The notes under the pieces: generated by a model
Databases searched by the model: none
Seen by the model: the letters and a program-made list of their open reading frames with translations, nothing else
Told to the model about the DNA's origin: nothing
Made by a program: the position numbers and the translations under genes
DNA from: Amantichitinum ursilacus
GTDB taxonomy: Bacteria; Pseudomonadota; Gammaproteobacteria; Burkholderiales; Chitinibacteraceae
Direction of reading: 5' to 3'
Assembly (NCBI RefSeq): GCF_001294205.1
Contig: NZ_LAQT01000030.1
Coordinates: 23,167 to 87,166 of the forward strand
DNA length: 64,000 nucleotides
Part shown: piece by piece, positions 1 to 8,788 of the stretch
How positions within the stretch are numbered: position 1 is the stretch's first letter
How the letters are laid out: every line of letters begins with the position of its first letter

Positions 1-616
1 GCAGCGATTTACCACGGTTGGCCGCGGCCAGATAAGCGCCGCGCTTGTAGTAATACTTGGCCACATGCAGCTCGTGGTTAGCCAGCGCGCCAATCAGATA
101 ACCCATACGCGTGCGGGCATCTTCGGCGTACTTGCTATCCGGAAAGCGTGTAACCAGCTCTTTGAAGGCATCGTAGGAGTCCAGCGCGGACTTGGGATCG
201 CGCTCCGACATATCCTGCTTGGCCAGCACCGACAAAAAGCCCTGGCTATCGTTAAAGTTGACCAGGCCCTTCAGATACAGTGCGTAATCCATTGAAGGAT
301 GCGCCGGGAAGGTTTTGATAAACCGGTCGATCGAGGCCAGCGCCAATGCGGGATCACTGTTCTTGTACTGGTTGAACGCGGTTTCCAGCACGGCCTGTTG
401 CGCATAGCGGCCGTACGGATAGCGGGCTTCCAGCTTCTCGAACAACTTGGTCGAGGCATCCCAGTTATGGTCGTTCTGATCAGCCTTGGCTTCGGAATAA
501 ATCTTTTCCGCGGACCAGCCTTTGGTTTCGTCCTCACCCTCGGGGTTGGACGCACAACCAGCCAGTAAAATACCGGCCACAGTAAACGCGAGGATTCGCG
601 GTAAAATCTTGTTCAT
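1..616 (-). CDS. bamD: Outer-membrane assembly lipoprotein BamD (3' part lies outside the window)
   Basis: BamD (ComL/YfiO) is the essential lipoprotein of the BAM complex that folds beta-barrel proteins into the outer membrane. The reverse strand gives a protein starting MNKILPRILAFTVAG with lipobox LLAGC (lipidated Cys about residue 21), then the TPR-type text EKIYSEAKADQNDHNWD and FEKLEARYPYGRYAQQA, both characteristic of BamD. About 205 codons are present before the window edge; the family is usually 240-280 residues, so only the C-terminus is missing. The start codon (614-616) overlaps the rluD start codon on the other strand, so the two genes diverge with no intergenic space. Confidence 0.95.
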   Translation of the reverse strand, partial: MNKILPRILAFTVAGILLAGCASNPEGEDETKGWSAEKIYSEAKADQNDHNWDASTKLFEKLEARYPYGRYAQQAVLETAFNQYKNSDPALALASIDRFIKTFPAHPSMDYALYLKGLVNFNDSQGFLSVLAKQDMSERDPKSALDSYDAFKELVTRFPDSKYAEDARTRMGYLIGALANHELHVAKYYYKRGAYLAAANRGKSL

Positions 617-1670
617 GATGAATCCCGAATTAGAACCCGACGATTATAGCGATTTCGCTGAGCCCCGTGTCTTGATCGTGCCGGCCGATTGTGCCGGCAT
701 GCGTCTGGACGCCGCTTTGGCTAAATTGCTGCCCGATTACTCCCGCAACCGCCTCGCCACCTGGGTCAAAGACGGCCTGGTGACGGTGGATGGCGCCGCC
801 GCCAGCCCCAAGACCAAGCTGTGGGGCGGCGAGAGCATGAGTGTAACCATACAACCCGATCCGCACGAGGTGGCTTTTACCGCCGAAGACCTGCCGCTGG
901 ATGTGATTTACCAGGATGACGCCATCCTGGTCATCGACAAACCAGCCGGTCTGGTGGTGCACCCGGGCAGCGGCAACTGGAGCGGCACGCTGCTCAACGG
1001 CCTGCTGTTTGCCTATCCCGAGCTCAAACAAATACCGCGCGCCGGCATCGTACACCGGCTGGACAAAGATACGAGCGGCCTGATGGTAGTCGCGCGCACG
1101 CTGGCCGCGCAAAACCATCTGGTACGGCAGTTACAAAGCCATACCGTGGCGCGGCATTATCTGGCGATTGCTCAGGGCATGGTCGAGCGCGATGGCACCG
1201 TCGACGCGCCGATCGGCCGCCACCCGCGCGAGCGCATCAAGATGGCCGTGGTGGGTACCGGCAAACACGCGGTTACGCACTACTGCGTGCTGGAAAAATT
1301 TTCGCAACACACGCTGGTGGAATGCCGCCTGGAAACCGGCCGCACCCATCAGATCCGGGTGCATATGGCGCACATCGGCCATCCGCTGGCGGCCGACCCA
1401 GTCTATAGCGGCCGCCCCAAACGGCTGGAGCCCGAACTGCTGTTGGCGCTGGAAGACTTTGATCGCCAGGCGTTGCACGCGCGCAAGCTAAGCCTGACGC
1501 ATCCGGTGACCGGTAAAACCATGATGTGGCGCTCGCCGATTCCGGTTGATTTTGAATCGTTGCTGGCAGCAATGCGCGCACAAGCCGGCATCGATGAAGT
1601 CTGGGATGACGATGAAGAAGGCTGGGGTGACGACGATGATGACGTCGAGGTGATTTATGTCCGCGAGTGA
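615..1670 (+). CDS. rluD: 23S rRNA pseudouridine(1911/1915/1917) synthase RluD
   Basis: Converts uridines of 23S rRNA helix 69 to pseudouridine; cytoplasmic. An S4 RNA-binding domain lies near residues 25-85 (MRLDAALAKLLPDYSRNRL), followed by the RsuA/RluD catalytic domain with the signature HRLDKDTSGLMVV containing the catalytic Asp and the later RTHQIRVHMAHIGHPLAAD. Start set at the ATG at 615 (a second ATG follows at 618) because the S4 domain begins soon after and no other Met precedes it; the ribosome site is weak. Length 351 residues is slightly long for the family because of a strongly acidic C-terminal tail (14 Asp/Glu in the last 25 residues). The 3' end overlaps pgeF by 14 bp, so the two are probably co-transcribed and translationally coupled. 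Confidence 0.95.
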   Translation: MMNPELEPDDYSDFAEPRVLIVPADCAGMRLDAALAKLLPDYSRNRLATWVKDGLVTVDGAAASPKTKLWGGESMSVTIQPDPHEVAFTAEDLPLDVIYQDDAILVIDKPAGLVVHPGSGNWSGTLLNGLLFAYPELKQIPRAGIVHRLDKDTSGLMVVARTLAAQNHLVRQLQSHTVARHYLAIAQGMVERDGTVDAPIGRHPRERIKMAVVGTGKHAVTHYCVLEKFSQHTLVECRLETGRTHQIRVHMAHIGHPLAADPVYSGRPKRLEPELLLALEDFDRQALHARKLSLTHPVTGKTMMWRSPIPVDFESLLAAMRAQAGIDEVWDDDEEGWGDDDDDVEVIYVRE

Positions 1671-2439
1671 CGGCATGGATATCAATACCCTCGCCGGCCC
1701 CCTGCCCGCCTCCGCGCCGGCCAAGGCCGACCTCATTACGCCGGACTGGCCCGCCCCCGCCCACGTGCGCGCCTTGATGACCACGCGCGCGGGTGGCATC
1801 AGCGTTGCACCATTTGCCAGCCTCAACCTCGGCGATCATGTCGGCGATGACCCCGCCGCAGTCGCGCATAACCGCGCGCTGGTGCGCAGCTGGCTGCCCG
1901 CCGAGCCCAAGTGGCTGACGCAGGTGCACGGTACGGTGGTCGCAGAAACGGGCGGTTGTGCTGCCGATGCCAGCATCAGCCGCGTGCCGGGCGAGGTCTC
2001 GGTGATCATGACTGCTGATTGCTTGCCCGCCTTGTTTTGCGATCGCGCCGGAACGGTGGTGGCCGCAGCACATGCCGGGTGGCGAGGCTTGTGCGACGGT
2101 GTGCTGGAGGCCACCTTGGCCAGCATGGGCGTTGCACCGGATCAGATACTGGTCTGGCTGGGCGCCGCGATTGGCCCGCAGCAATTTGAAGTGGGAGACG
2201 AAGTGCGCGCGGCGTTTGTTGAACGTAACGCCCAGGCGACCACCGCGTTTGTCCCCGGCGCGCAACCCGGCAAATGGTTGGCGGATATCTACCAACTGGC
2301 GCGGCTTCGCCTGGCTGCCGTGGGCGTCACGGCCGTCTATGGCGGCGATCTGTGCACCGTCAGCGACGCCGCGCGCTTCTTCTCGTATCGCCGCGACAAA
2401 CAGACCGGCCGCATGGCCGCACTGATCTGGCTGGACTAA
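1657..2439 (+). CDS. pgeF: Peptidoglycan editing factor PgeF (YfiH/laccase-domain family)
   Basis: Member of the YfiH (DUF152, 'polyphenol oxidase') family; in E. coli this protein removes wrongly incorporated residues from peptidoglycan precursors. 260 residues, the normal family size. Visible family motifs are LTQVHGTVV, VIMTADCLPALF and AAHAGWRGLCDGV, which carry the His/Cys metal ligands, and IGPQQFEVGDEV. The start overlaps the end of rluD by 14 bp; rluD-pgeF adjacency is common in proteobacteria. A REP-type palindrome begins six bases after the stop codon. Confidence 0.93.
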   Translation: MSASDGMDINTLAGPLPASAPAKADLITPDWPAPAHVRALMTTRAGGISVAPFASLNLGDHVGDDPAAVAHNRALVRSWLPAEPKWLTQVHGTVVAETGGCAADASISRVPGEVSVIMTADCLPALFCDRAGTVVAAAHAGWRGLCDGVLEATLASMGVAPDQILVWLGAAIGPQQFEVGDEVRAAFVERNAQATTAFVPGAQPGKWLADIYQLARLRLAAVGVTAVYGGDLCTVSDAARFFSYRRDKQTGRMAALIWLD

Positions 2440-2444
2440 GCACA

Positions 2445-2471
2445 CAGGGTGGGTCCAGACCCACCACCCAA
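2445..2471 (+). repeat. REP-type palindrome, copy 1 (forward)
   Basis: Perfect core GGTGGGTC-CA-GACCCACC at 2448-2465, with AGG to the left and ACCCA to the right. Lies 6 bp after the pgeF stop and forms an inverted pair with copy 2, about 48 bp away. See the finding on the dispersed family. Confidence 0.8.
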
Positions 2472-2504
2472 TGCCGTTTGCCAGCTAAGCAATACGGGTT
2501 GCGG

Positions 2505-2535
2505 CTTTGAGTGGTGGGTCTTGACCCACCCTATT
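2505..2535 (-). repeat. REP-type palindrome, copy 2 (reverse)
   Basis: Core GGTGGGTC-TT-GACCCACC at 2513-2530, flanked by CTTTGAGT on the left and CTATT on the right, that is, the opposite orientation to copy 1. Its outer CTA supplies the TAG stop codon of the minus-strand gene ending at 2531. Confidence 0.8.
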
Positions 2536-2794
2536 GCGGGCCCTTTTGCTTTTCCGCCGCCATTTCCTGGCGCTTTAATTGGCCCCGGCGTTTCAGCCAG
2601 AAAATCAGCCACGCCGGCAAGAATCCCAGAAAGAAAAAGAAGATCACGCCCTTGAGCACGCTGCCCATGGTCACCGCGATCATGAAGATCACGTACAGAT
2701 AACCGATCAGAACGATGTACATCGCAAATATCCGGTCTGGCACCTGCGGCCAGCGCAAAAACAAAGCGTGAACGGCAGGCAGGCTGCGGTTCAC
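2531..2794 (-). CDS. Small membrane protein of unknown function
   Basis: 87 residues if the GTG at 2794 is used, or 63 from the ATG at 2722 (MYIVLIGYLYVIFMIAV). Two hydrophobic segments are clear, about residues 25-45 and 48-66, followed by a Lys/Arg-rich tail (WLKRRGQLKRQEMAAEKQ) that should stay in the cytoplasm. I do not recognise a named family. It lies 45 bp downstream of folE2 on the same strand and is probably transcribed with it. Neither candidate start has a strong ribosome site. The stop codon TAG is formed by the edge of a REP palindrome, so the reading frame may once have ended elsewhere. Confidence 0.6.
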   Translation of the reverse strand: MNRSLPAVHALFLRWPQVPDRIFAMYIVLIGYLYVIFMIAVTMGSVLKGVIFFFFLGFLPAWLIFWLKRRGQLKRQEMAAEKQKGPQ

Positions 2795-2839
2795 GCTGGG
2801 GTCAATGCGGCGCGGAGGGCCGCATTGCGACGTCTACGT

Positions 2840-3646
2840 TCAGCCGCGCTTGTCGGCTTCGATCAGCGCATAAGCCGAGTGGTTATGAATCGATTCAAAG
2901 TTCTCCGATTCCACCACATAGGCCACCACGCGCTGCTCGGTGTTCAGTTGCGCCGCCACATCACGCACCATGTCTTCCACGAATTTCGGGTTGTCATAAG
3001 CGCGTTCGGTCACGTACTTCTCGTCCGGGCGCTTCAGCAAGCCCCACAGTTCGCATGACGCTTGCGCTTCGACCAGTTCCACCAGCTCTTCAATCCACAG
3101 ATGGTCGCCCAGCGTGGCGGTGACGGTGACGTGCGAGCGCTGGTTGTGCGCGCCATATTGCGAAATCTGCTTGGAGCATGGGCACAGGCTGGTCACCGGC
3201 ACCAGCACTTTCAGCTTCATTTCGTATTCGCCGTTACGGATTTCGCCAATCAGCGTGACATCGTAATCCAGCAAACTTTGCACGCCCGACACCGGCGCAG
3301 TCTTGTTGATGAAATACGGGAAACGCATTTCGATATAGCCGGCTTCGGCCTCCAGCGCGGTGCACATTTCGCGCAGGATGGTCTCGAACGATTCCACCGA
3401 AATTTCTTTTTCGTGGCTGTTCAGAATCTGCACAAAGCGCGACATGTGCGTGCCTTTGAAGTGCTGCGGCAGAAACACATACATATCGAACGTGGCGATG
3501 GTGTGCTGGATGCCATCGGCGCGGTCGGCTACACGCACCGGATGGCGAATCGACTTGATCCCCACCTTGTTGATGGCGATGTTGCGGGTGTCTTCAGAAC
3601 TCTGCACGTCCGTTAATGGCTGGACGTTGTTGTGCGGCGCATTCAT
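2840..3646 (-). CDS. folE2: GTP cyclohydrolase FolE2 (type IB)
   Basis: Converts GTP to 7,8-dihydroneopterin triphosphate, the first step of folate (and queuosine) synthesis, using a metal-flexible active site unlike Zn-dependent FolE. 268 residues, normal for FolE2/COG1469. Family text is visible: [30 protein letters not shown] (with the conserved CPC) and [20 protein letters not shown]. The ATG at 3646 is chosen because GGAG lies 8-9 bases upstream; upstream in-frame codons lack one. Its own promoter is visible (3681-3709). It follows fliR by about 140 bp but seems to be a separate unit. Confidence 0.95.
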   Translation of the reverse strand: MNAPHNNVQPLTDVQSSEDTRNIAINKVGIKSIRHPVRVADRADGIQHTIATFDMYVFLPQHFKGTHMSRFVQILNSHEKEISVESFETILREMCTALEAEAGYIEMRFPYFINKTAPVSGVQSLLDYDVTLIGEIRNGEYEMKLKVLVPVTSLCPCSKQISQYGAHNQRSHVTVTATLGDHLWIEELVELVEAQASCELWGLLKRPDEKYVTERAYDNPKFVEDMVRDVAAQLNTEQRVVAYVVESENFESIHNHSAYALIEADKRG

Positions 3647-3680
3647 GGCCTGCTCCAGATCGGTCTTACGCAAAGGCGGC

Positions 3681-3709
3681 ATTATAACGCGGTCGAATAC
3701 CCGAGTAAA
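3681..3709 (-). promoter_or_regulatory. Sigma-70 promoter of folE2
   Basis: Read on the minus strand: TTTACT, 17 bases, TATAAT. The -10 is a consensus match and lies 35 bp upstream of the folE2 start codon. Confidence 0.65.
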
Positions 3710-3726
3710 CTTCTCAGGTTTTTTCG

Positions 3727-3754
3727 GGCTATCGCTTAATAAAAATCGATAGCC
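3727..3754. repeat. Inverted repeat between fliR and folE2
   Basis: GGCTATCG at 3727-3734 and CGATAGCC at 3747-3754, a perfect 8-bp stem with a 12-base AT-rich loop. No T-run follows on the minus strand, so it is at best a weak terminator for the fli operon; it may instead protect the 3' end of that mRNA or bind a regulator of folE2. Confidence 0.4.
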
Positions 3755-3789
3755 ACGTTATATAGACGTAAGCGGAATTTAAAAGGACG

Positions 3790-4584
3790 CTAACGCGCGC
3801 CGGGCGGCAGGCCCAGCATCATGGCGTTAACAAAGCGGGTGTAGCCATCGATCAGCAATTGCACCTGATGCGGCATGGCGGGCAGCGTCAGATACAGCGA
3901 ACCCATGCCGATCATCAACATGATGGGAAAGCCGATCGCAAAGATATTCAGCTGCGGCGACGCGCGCGTCATCACGCCCACGGCCAGGTTGGTCACCAGC
4001 AACGAACCCACCACCGGCATCGACAATTGCAAACCCACGGTGAAGATAATCGCACCCTGGTTAACCAGCAGCATCAGTGGTCTGGCGCTAAGTGGTTCGG
4101 CGGTGGGTGGCATCTGGGTAAAGCTTTCGATCAGTGTGCGCAGTACGATCAGATGGCCGTTCATGGCCAGAAACAGCAGCGTGGTCATCAAGCTTAAAAA
4201 CTGCGCCAGTACCGGCACGCTGGTGTTGTGCTGCGGATCAAAAAACGAAGCGAAGCCCAAGCCCATCTGCAAGCCCGCCACATGGCCCGCCATTTCGACG
4301 GCGGAAAACACCAGCCGCATAGCCATGCCGATCATCAAGCCGATGATCATCTGGTTAACCGCGATCATGATGCCCACGGCCGACAACACCGGCACATTGG
4401 GCATGGCGGGCAGCACCGGCGCAATCAACACGGTAAGCAGCAGCGTAAAGCCCACGCGCACCGTTACCGAAATCGAACCACTGCTAAAAAACGGATCAGC
4501 CAGAAACAGCCCGAAGATGCGCATGAACGGCCACAGCAACAGTGCCATCCATGCGTTGATCTGGGCATCGGTAATGGTCAGCAT
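3790..4584 (-). CDS. fliR: Flagellar export apparatus protein FliR
   Basis: Integral membrane subunit of the flagellar type III export gate (FliPQR core, FlhA, FlhB). 264 residues with about six hydrophobic segments, normal for FliR; family text GQLMGLGFASFFDPQ-like (seen as LQMGLGFASFFDPQHNTS) and the C-terminal LNIFAIGFPIMLMIGMGSLYL. Three bases separate it from fliQ, so it is the last gene of the fliK-to-fliR run. Confidence 0.95.
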   Translation of the reverse strand: MLTITDAQINAWMALLLWPFMRIFGLFLADPFFSSGSISVTVRVGFTLLLTVLIAPVLPAMPNVPVLSAVGIMIAVNQMIIGLMIGMAMRLVFSAVEMAGHVAGLQMGLGFASFFDPQHNTSVPVLAQFLSLMTTLLFLAMNGHLIVLRTLIESFTQMPPTAEPLSARPLMLLVNQGAIIFTVGLQLSMPVVGSLLVTNLAVGVMTRASPQLNIFAIGFPIMLMIGMGSLYLTLPAMPHQVQLLIDGYTRFVNAMMLGLPPGAR

Positions 4585-4587
4585 GCG

Positions 4588-4857
4588 TTAGCCAATCATC
4601 GACGGAATGCTCTGGAACAGGCGTACGGTGTAGTCGGTAATCTGCCCGATCATCCACGGACCGGCCAGGATAAACACCAGAAAAGCGGCCAGCAGTTTGG
4701 GGATAAACGACAAGGTGGATTCGTTGATCTGCGTGGCGGCCTGAAAAATACTCACGACCAAACCCACCAGCAAAACGGTGATCAGCACCGGGCCGCCCAG
4801 CAGCACCAGTACTTCCATCGCCCGTTGCACGAGCGTAATGACTGTTTCTGGCGTCAT
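4588..4857 (-). CDS. fliQ: Flagellar export apparatus protein FliQ
   Basis: 89 residues with two membrane segments (about 17-38 and 53-72), the standard size and topology of FliQ, which packs around the FliP/FliR export gate. Family text MTPETVITLVQRAMEVLVLLGGP (first part) and FQAATQINESTLSFIPKLLA is clear. It sits between fliP and fliR, with 13 bp to fliP and an AGGAG-type ribosome site in the gap. Confidence 0.95.
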   Translation of the reverse strand: MTPETVITLVQRAMEVLVLLGGPVLITVLLVGLVVSIFQAATQINESTLSFIPKLLAAFLVFILAGPWMIGQITDYTVRLFQSIPSMIG

Positions 4858-4870
4858 CTGCGTCTCCTCG

Positions 4871-5674
4871 CTAACCGGTATAGAAGCTTTGCACCAGCGA
4901 ACCCATCAACAGCGTCCAACCGTCCACCAGCACAAACAACATCAGTTTGAACGGCAACGCCAGCGTAACGGGCGACACCATCATCATGCCCATCGCCATC
5001 AAGATGCTGGCCACCACCAGGTCGATGATCAAGAACGGGATAAACACCATAAAGCCGATCTGGAACGCGGTTTTAAGCTCGCTGGTGACATACGCGGGCA
5101 CCAGCACACGCAGGCTGACGTCTTCGGGGCCATTGGGCTGTTTAGCGCCTGACACCTCGATAAAGAACGCCAGATCGCGCTGGCGCGTCTGCTTGAGCAT
5201 AAAGTCCTTCAGCGGCACGGCGGCGCGGTCGAGGCCTTCATTAAAGGTGATTTTTTGCTCGTTATACGGCAGATAGGCCTGGGTGTAGATCTTGTCCAGC
5301 ACCGGCGACATCACAAAAAACGTCAGAAACAACGATAGACCCACAATCACCTGATTAGGCGGGCTTTGCACGGTGCCCAATGCCTGGCGCAGCAAAGACA
5401 GCACGATCACGATGCGCGTAAACGCCGTCATCATCAGCAATACCGCAGGCAAAAACGTCAGCGCCGTCAAAAACAACAGCGTTTGCAGTGGCAAGCTATA
5501 CGCGGTGCCGCCTGCCCCACCTGGCGTGGCGGTCATAAACGGGATGCCGGCATCGGCCGCCCACAGCGCGCCGCTCAGGCTTAGACCCGCCAGGGCAAAC
5601 ATCGCCAGCAATGCGCGCTGGCCCGGCAGATGGCGCTTGCACGCACGCGCCAGCACGGCAACAAAAGCCTTCAT
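4871..5674 (-). CDS. fliP: Flagellar export apparatus protein FliP
   Basis: Pentameric core of the flagellar export gate in the inner membrane. 267 residues; an N-terminal signal-like segment (about residues 18-40) is followed by the conserved [34 protein letters not shown] and the C-terminal [20 protein letters not shown] segment ending [16 protein letters not shown]. Its ATG overlaps the fliO stop (ATGA at 5671-5674), indicating coupled translation. Confidence 0.96.
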   Translation of the reverse strand: MKAFVAVLARACKRHLPGQRALLAMFALAGLSLSGALWAADAGIPFMTATPGGAGGTAYSLPLQTLLFLTALTFLPAVLLMMTAFTRIVIVLSLLRQALGTVQSPPNQVIVGLSLFLTFFVMSPVLDKIYTQAYLPYNEQKITFNEGLDRAAVPLKDFMLKQTRQRDLAFFIEVSGAKQPNGPEDVSLRVLVPAYVTSELKTAFQIGFMVFIPFLIIDLVVASILMAMGMMMVSPVTLALPFKLMLFVLVDGWTLLMGSLVQSFYTG

Positions 5675-6138
5675 GGAGCACGTCTCTTTTTCATCAGCTC
5701 GGCCAGCTTGCCGGCAAACGGCGCGGCCACCGGCTGTACCAGCGGCGCGTCTGCGGGGCGCGGCCGCGTGTGCAGCAGGCTTACGTTTTGCGGCGTAACG
5801 CCCACCACCAGCCAGGTGTCGTCCATCTCGACAATCACCACACGTTCTTTGGGGCCGACCATCACGCCAGACACCACGCGCAAGCGGTTATTAACCCCGC
5901 CTGGCACCAGCGAAAAGCGGCGCATCAGCCAGGCGGCGCCGAAGATCAGCGCCAGCACAAACGCCAGCGCCAGCACCACTTGCAACAACTGGAAGAACGA
6001 GGACGAAGACACCACGGGCGCGGCGGCCGCAGCACTGGCGCGGGCGCTGGCCGAAGCCGAACCCAGTGCGTGGCCCAGCGGGCTGGCCGTGATAAACACA
6101 AAAGCCAGCGCGGTGGCTGGCTGCAGTCGGCGGAGCAT
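5671..6138 (-). CDS. fliO: Flagellar protein FliO
   Basis: Small bitopic membrane protein that stabilises FliP assembly. 155 residues from the ATG at 6138, 5 bp after the fliN stop. An N-terminal signal-like segment (about 10-27) is followed by an Ala/Ser-rich stretch and a membrane segment [20 protein letters not shown], then the FliO domain ([28 protein letters not shown]). The position between fliN and fliP is diagnostic because FliO sequences are poorly conserved. It overlaps fliP by four bases. Confidence 0.9.
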   Translation of the reverse strand: MLRRLQPATALAFVFITASPLGHALGSASASARASAAAAAPVVSSSSFFQLLQVVLALAFVLALIFGAAWLMRRFSLVPGGVNNRLRVVSGVMVGPKERVVIVEMDDTWLVVGVTPQNVSLLHTRPRPADAPLVQPVAAPFAGKLAELMKKRRAP

Positions 6139-6143
6139 GCAGG

Positions 6144-6590
6144 TTACTTGTGCAGGCGGCGGATGCGTTCCGCCGGAGTAATGATGTCGGTGAGGCGGAT
6201 ACCGAACTTGTCGTTGACCACCACCACTTCGCCTTGCGCGATCAGACAACCGTTGACCAGCACATCCATCGGTTCGCCCGCCAGGCCGTCGAGCTCCACC
6301 ACCGAACCTTGCGCCAGTTGCAGCAAGCTGCGGATGGCGATTTTGGTACGGCCCAGCTCCACGGTCAGCGTCACCGGAATATCGAGAATCATATCGATAT
6401 TGTTGGGCGCACCCGGCGGCACGGCGCCAGTATCAAAACGCTGGAAAATATCGGCAGCCTGCACATTGGGTGCAGGCGCGGCAGCGGCGGCCGCTTGTTC
6501 TTGCGCGGCGGCGCGGGCATCAGCCTCGGCTTGCTCAGCCAGGGCGGCGGCCCAGTCGTCCAGGCCTTCTTCTTGCGGCTCGTCAGCCAT
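6144..6590 (-). CDS. fliN: Flagellar motor switch protein FliN
   Basis: C-ring subunit that, with FliM and FliG, sets rotation direction. Acidic/Ala-rich N-terminal part, then the SpoA (SPOA/FliN) domain at about residues 70-145: LDIPVTLTVELGRTKI, LLQLAQGSVVELDGLAGEPMD and VVVNDKFGIRLTDII. The ATG at 6590 is preferred over 6611 because GGAG lies 7-10 bases upstream; with it fliN overlaps fliM by 8 bp. Confidence 0.94.
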   Translation of the reverse strand: MADEPQEEGLDDWAAALAEQAEADARAAAQEQAAAAAAPAPNVQAADIFQRFDTGAVPPGAPNNIDMILDIPVTLTVELGRTKIAIRSLLQLAQGSVVELDGLAGEPMDVLVNGCLIAQGEVVVVNDKFGIRLTDIITPAERIRRLHK

Positions 6591-7599
6591 TGGCGTCTCC
6601 ACGGTTTGCATCTTCCGCCGCGGCGGCGGATTCAGGCCCGTTTAATATCTTGTTGACCTTGAGGGCGTATTGGCCGTTGAGAATACCATAGTTGCATTCC
6701 AGCACCGGCACGCCATCCACCTCGGCCATGATCGCTTGCGGAATCTCCAGCGAGATCACGTCACCGGCTTTCAGGTTAAGGATTTCGCCCAGTGTCACAT
6801 CGGTATTGCCGAGCGTTGCCACCAGATCCACCTCCGCGTTCTGCACCTGCTTCTGCATCAGATTAAGCCAGCGGTTATCGGCTTCGATGCGGTCGGCCTG
6901 CATCGAGCTGTACAGCAAATCGCGGATCGGCTCGATCATCGAGTACGGCAGGCACACGTGGAAATCACCGCCGCCTGCGCCCAGTTCGATCTTGAAGGTA
7001 TACGCCACCACCACCTCGGTGGGCGTGGCGATATTGGCAAACTGCGTGTTCATCTCGGAGCGCACATAGGCAAACTCGCATTCGAACACGGGCTTCCAGG
7101 CTTTCTGGTATTCCTCGAACACCACTTCCAGCAAGCGCTGGATAATGCGCTGTTCGGTCGGGGTAAAGTCACGCCCTTCCACGCGCACGTGGTAGCGGCC
7201 ATCCGAGCCAAACAGGTTATCCACCACCAGAAACACAAAATCGGGGTCAAAAATAAACAGCCCCGTGCCGCGCAACGGCTTCATGTGGATCAGGTTCAGG
7301 TTGGTGGGCACCACCAGATTGCGGATGAATTCGGAATATTTTTGTACGCGTACCGGCCCCACCGAGATCTCGGCGTTGCGGCGCATAAAGTTGAATAACG
7401 CCACGCGCAAATTACGCGCAAAGCGTTCATTGATGATTTCCAGCGTGGGCATGCGCCCGCGCACAATGCGTTCCTGGCGACCAATGTCGTACGCACGTAC
7501 GGCGCCCGCGTCGAGGTTTTCCTCAACGCTTTCTTCCTCGCCGGTTACGCCGCGTAGCAGCGCATCGACTTCTTCCTGGGAAAGAATATCGTCTGCCAT
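6583..7599 (-). CDS. fliM: Flagellar motor switch protein FliM
   Basis: C-ring protein that binds CheY-P. 338 residues. The N-terminal EIDALL-type CheY-binding peptide is present as ILSQEEVDALLRGV; the middle domain shows FARNLRVALFNFMRRNAEIS and the GGXG-like LIHMKPLRGTGLFIFDP; a C-terminal SpoA domain contains DVTLGEILNLKAGDVISLEIP. Separated from fliL by a 220-bp gap and overlapped by fliN at its 3' end. Confidence 0.96.
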   Translation of the reverse strand: MADDILSQEEVDALLRGVTGEEESVEENLDAGAVRAYDIGRQERIVRGRMPTLEIINERFARNLRVALFNFMRRNAEISVGPVRVQKYSEFIRNLVVPTNLNLIHMKPLRGTGLFIFDPDFVFLVVDNLFGSDGRYHVRVEGRDFTPTEQRIIQRLLEVVFEEYQKAWKPVFECEFAYVRSEMNTQFANIATPTEVVVAYTFKIELGAGGGDFHVCLPYSMIEPIRDLLYSSMQADRIEADNRWLNLMQKQVQNAEVDLVATLGNTDVTLGEILNLKAGDVISLEIPQAIMAEVDGVPVLECNYGILNGQYALKVNKILNGPESAAAAEDANRGDANG

Positions 7600-7819
7600 C
7601 GCCTGGAATTACATGTTCTCTGATGCTTGTGGGCTGGATTTTTCCGCGCCATGGCGGCAACGGAAAAAGTTTGAATCTGACGGCCAGGATACCCGGAAAA
7701 TGCGCCGGGCTCCAGGCCGTGTAATTCATTGTATTAATTTTTGTCGCCGCGCAATTCTTGTTTGCGCTGGCGCTTAAAGCAAAGCGCTGGCCATGGCCCA
7801 CGCCGGTTGTTGCAAAGCT
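7600..7819. other. 220-bp gap between fliL and fliM
   Basis: No coding sequence seen on either strand. On the minus strand the last bases give the fliM ribosome site (AGG, 5 bases before the ATG). No terminator-like hairpin with a T-run is visible, so fliL and fliM could still be co-transcribed. Confidence 0.4.
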
Positions 7820-8350
7820 TTACTGCACGATAAAGGTCGTAAAGTTAACCGACAGTACGCCTTCGTCGTCACTGGTAATGCCCAGAATCTTGTTGATGAC
7901 ACCACGAATTTCGCGGCCCAGCTTGTCGGTGCCATCCGGCGCGCGCACATCTTCGGGCGTTTTGCTGCGTAACAGCTTGTTTACATCGCCCTGGATTTGC
8001 GGCAAATAACTTTTCAGCTTTTCTTGCGTTTCGGCGTCCGCCACCTGCACCGTAATGTCGGTCTGCAGCATGACGTCGGTATCGCCGGAATTCAGGTTAA
8101 CCGTAAATTGCGACAGCTTTTCGAAGATCGGCGGTGCATCGTCTTTCTTCTTCGATTTCTCTTTCTTGGCCTTGGCCTCTTTCACTTGCGTCTCAGTACC
8201 CGCGCCATCCGCACCATCGGCGCTATCGCTGTTATGCATCATCAAGAATGCAGCTACACCACCGCCAATCAGCACGATCAGTAAAACCACACCAATGATC
8301 ACAAACAACATGACCTTGCTTTTGCCCTTGGCGGGCGCTGCATCTGACAT
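7820..8350 (-). CDS. fliL: Flagellar basal-body-associated protein FliL
   Basis: Single-pass inner-membrane protein around the stator that supports motor torque. 176 residues from the ATG at 8350 (AGGGA ribosome site 6-10 bases upstream): short cytoplasmic Lys-rich start, one membrane helix VMLFVIIGVVLLIVLIGGG, an acidic/Lys-rich linker, then the periplasmic FliL domain ending VNKILGITSDDEGVLSVNFT. Part of the fliK-R run. Upstream lies a 470-bp gap holding a hairpin and two REP palindromes. Confidence 0.93.
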   Translation of the reverse strand: MSDAAPAKGKSKVMLFVIIGVVLLIVLIGGGVAAFLMMHNSDSADGADGAGTETQVKEAKAKKEKSKKKDDAPPIFEKLSQFTVNLNSGDTDVMLQTDITVQVADAETQEKLKSYLPQIQGDVNKLLRSKTPEDVRAPDGTDKLGREIRGVINKILGITSDDEGVLSVNFTTFIVQ

Positions 8351-8385
8351 AAATCCCTCGCACGAGAATGACGGTGACATACAAA

Positions 8386-8407
8386 CGCCCCGGGGCTAAC
8401 CGGGGCG
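8386..8407 (-). terminator. GC-rich hairpin upstream of fliL (possible weak terminator or attenuator)
   Basis: CGCCCCGG (8386-8393) pairs perfectly with CCGGGGCG (8400-8407). Read on the minus strand, it is followed by TTTGT and lies 36 bp before the fliL start. The T-run is short, so it may only partly separate fliK from fliL-R. Confidence 0.4.
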
Positions 8408-8650
8408 AATGGGTCATTACGACCTTTGCGCCAGATTATCTTGCCCACCCGCTGTAAAGCCAAGCCAGGCGTGCTCCTGGGCGTCGGGGCGCCATCATAC
8501 CTGAGCAAGGGGTCAGGTGACGATGGGCGGCGCAAAATCGGCATGCATTCGCTTGGTTTATATATCACAAACTCAAGCAAAACAAAGGATAAGGATAGTT
8601 ATTTGAGAATATGCGTGCGGTTTTGTCAGCAATTAACCACAGCCGCCAGA

Positions 8651-8682
8651 TATAGGGCGGGTCAAGACCCACCCGTCAAAGC
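8651..8682 (+). repeat. REP-type palindrome, copy 3 (forward, one mismatch)
   Basis: TATAG then GGCGGGTC-AA-GACCCACC (8656-8673), then CGTCAAAGC. One base of the left arm differs from the consensus (C for T). Inverted partner of copy 4. Confidence 0.75.
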
Positions 8683-8788
8683 TACTGACCCGTGCCGCGG
8701 CGTCGGAATACCGTTGCAGGCGACGGGTCTTATGTTCTGAACCCCACCTGCCAGGCGATACCCCATTGCAACGCTATTAGCCAGGCAC

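Noticed and set aside
3676..3690. Zur-box-like GTTATAAT near folE2
   Set aside because: Only one half of the palindrome matches and it is explained by the -10 hexamer.
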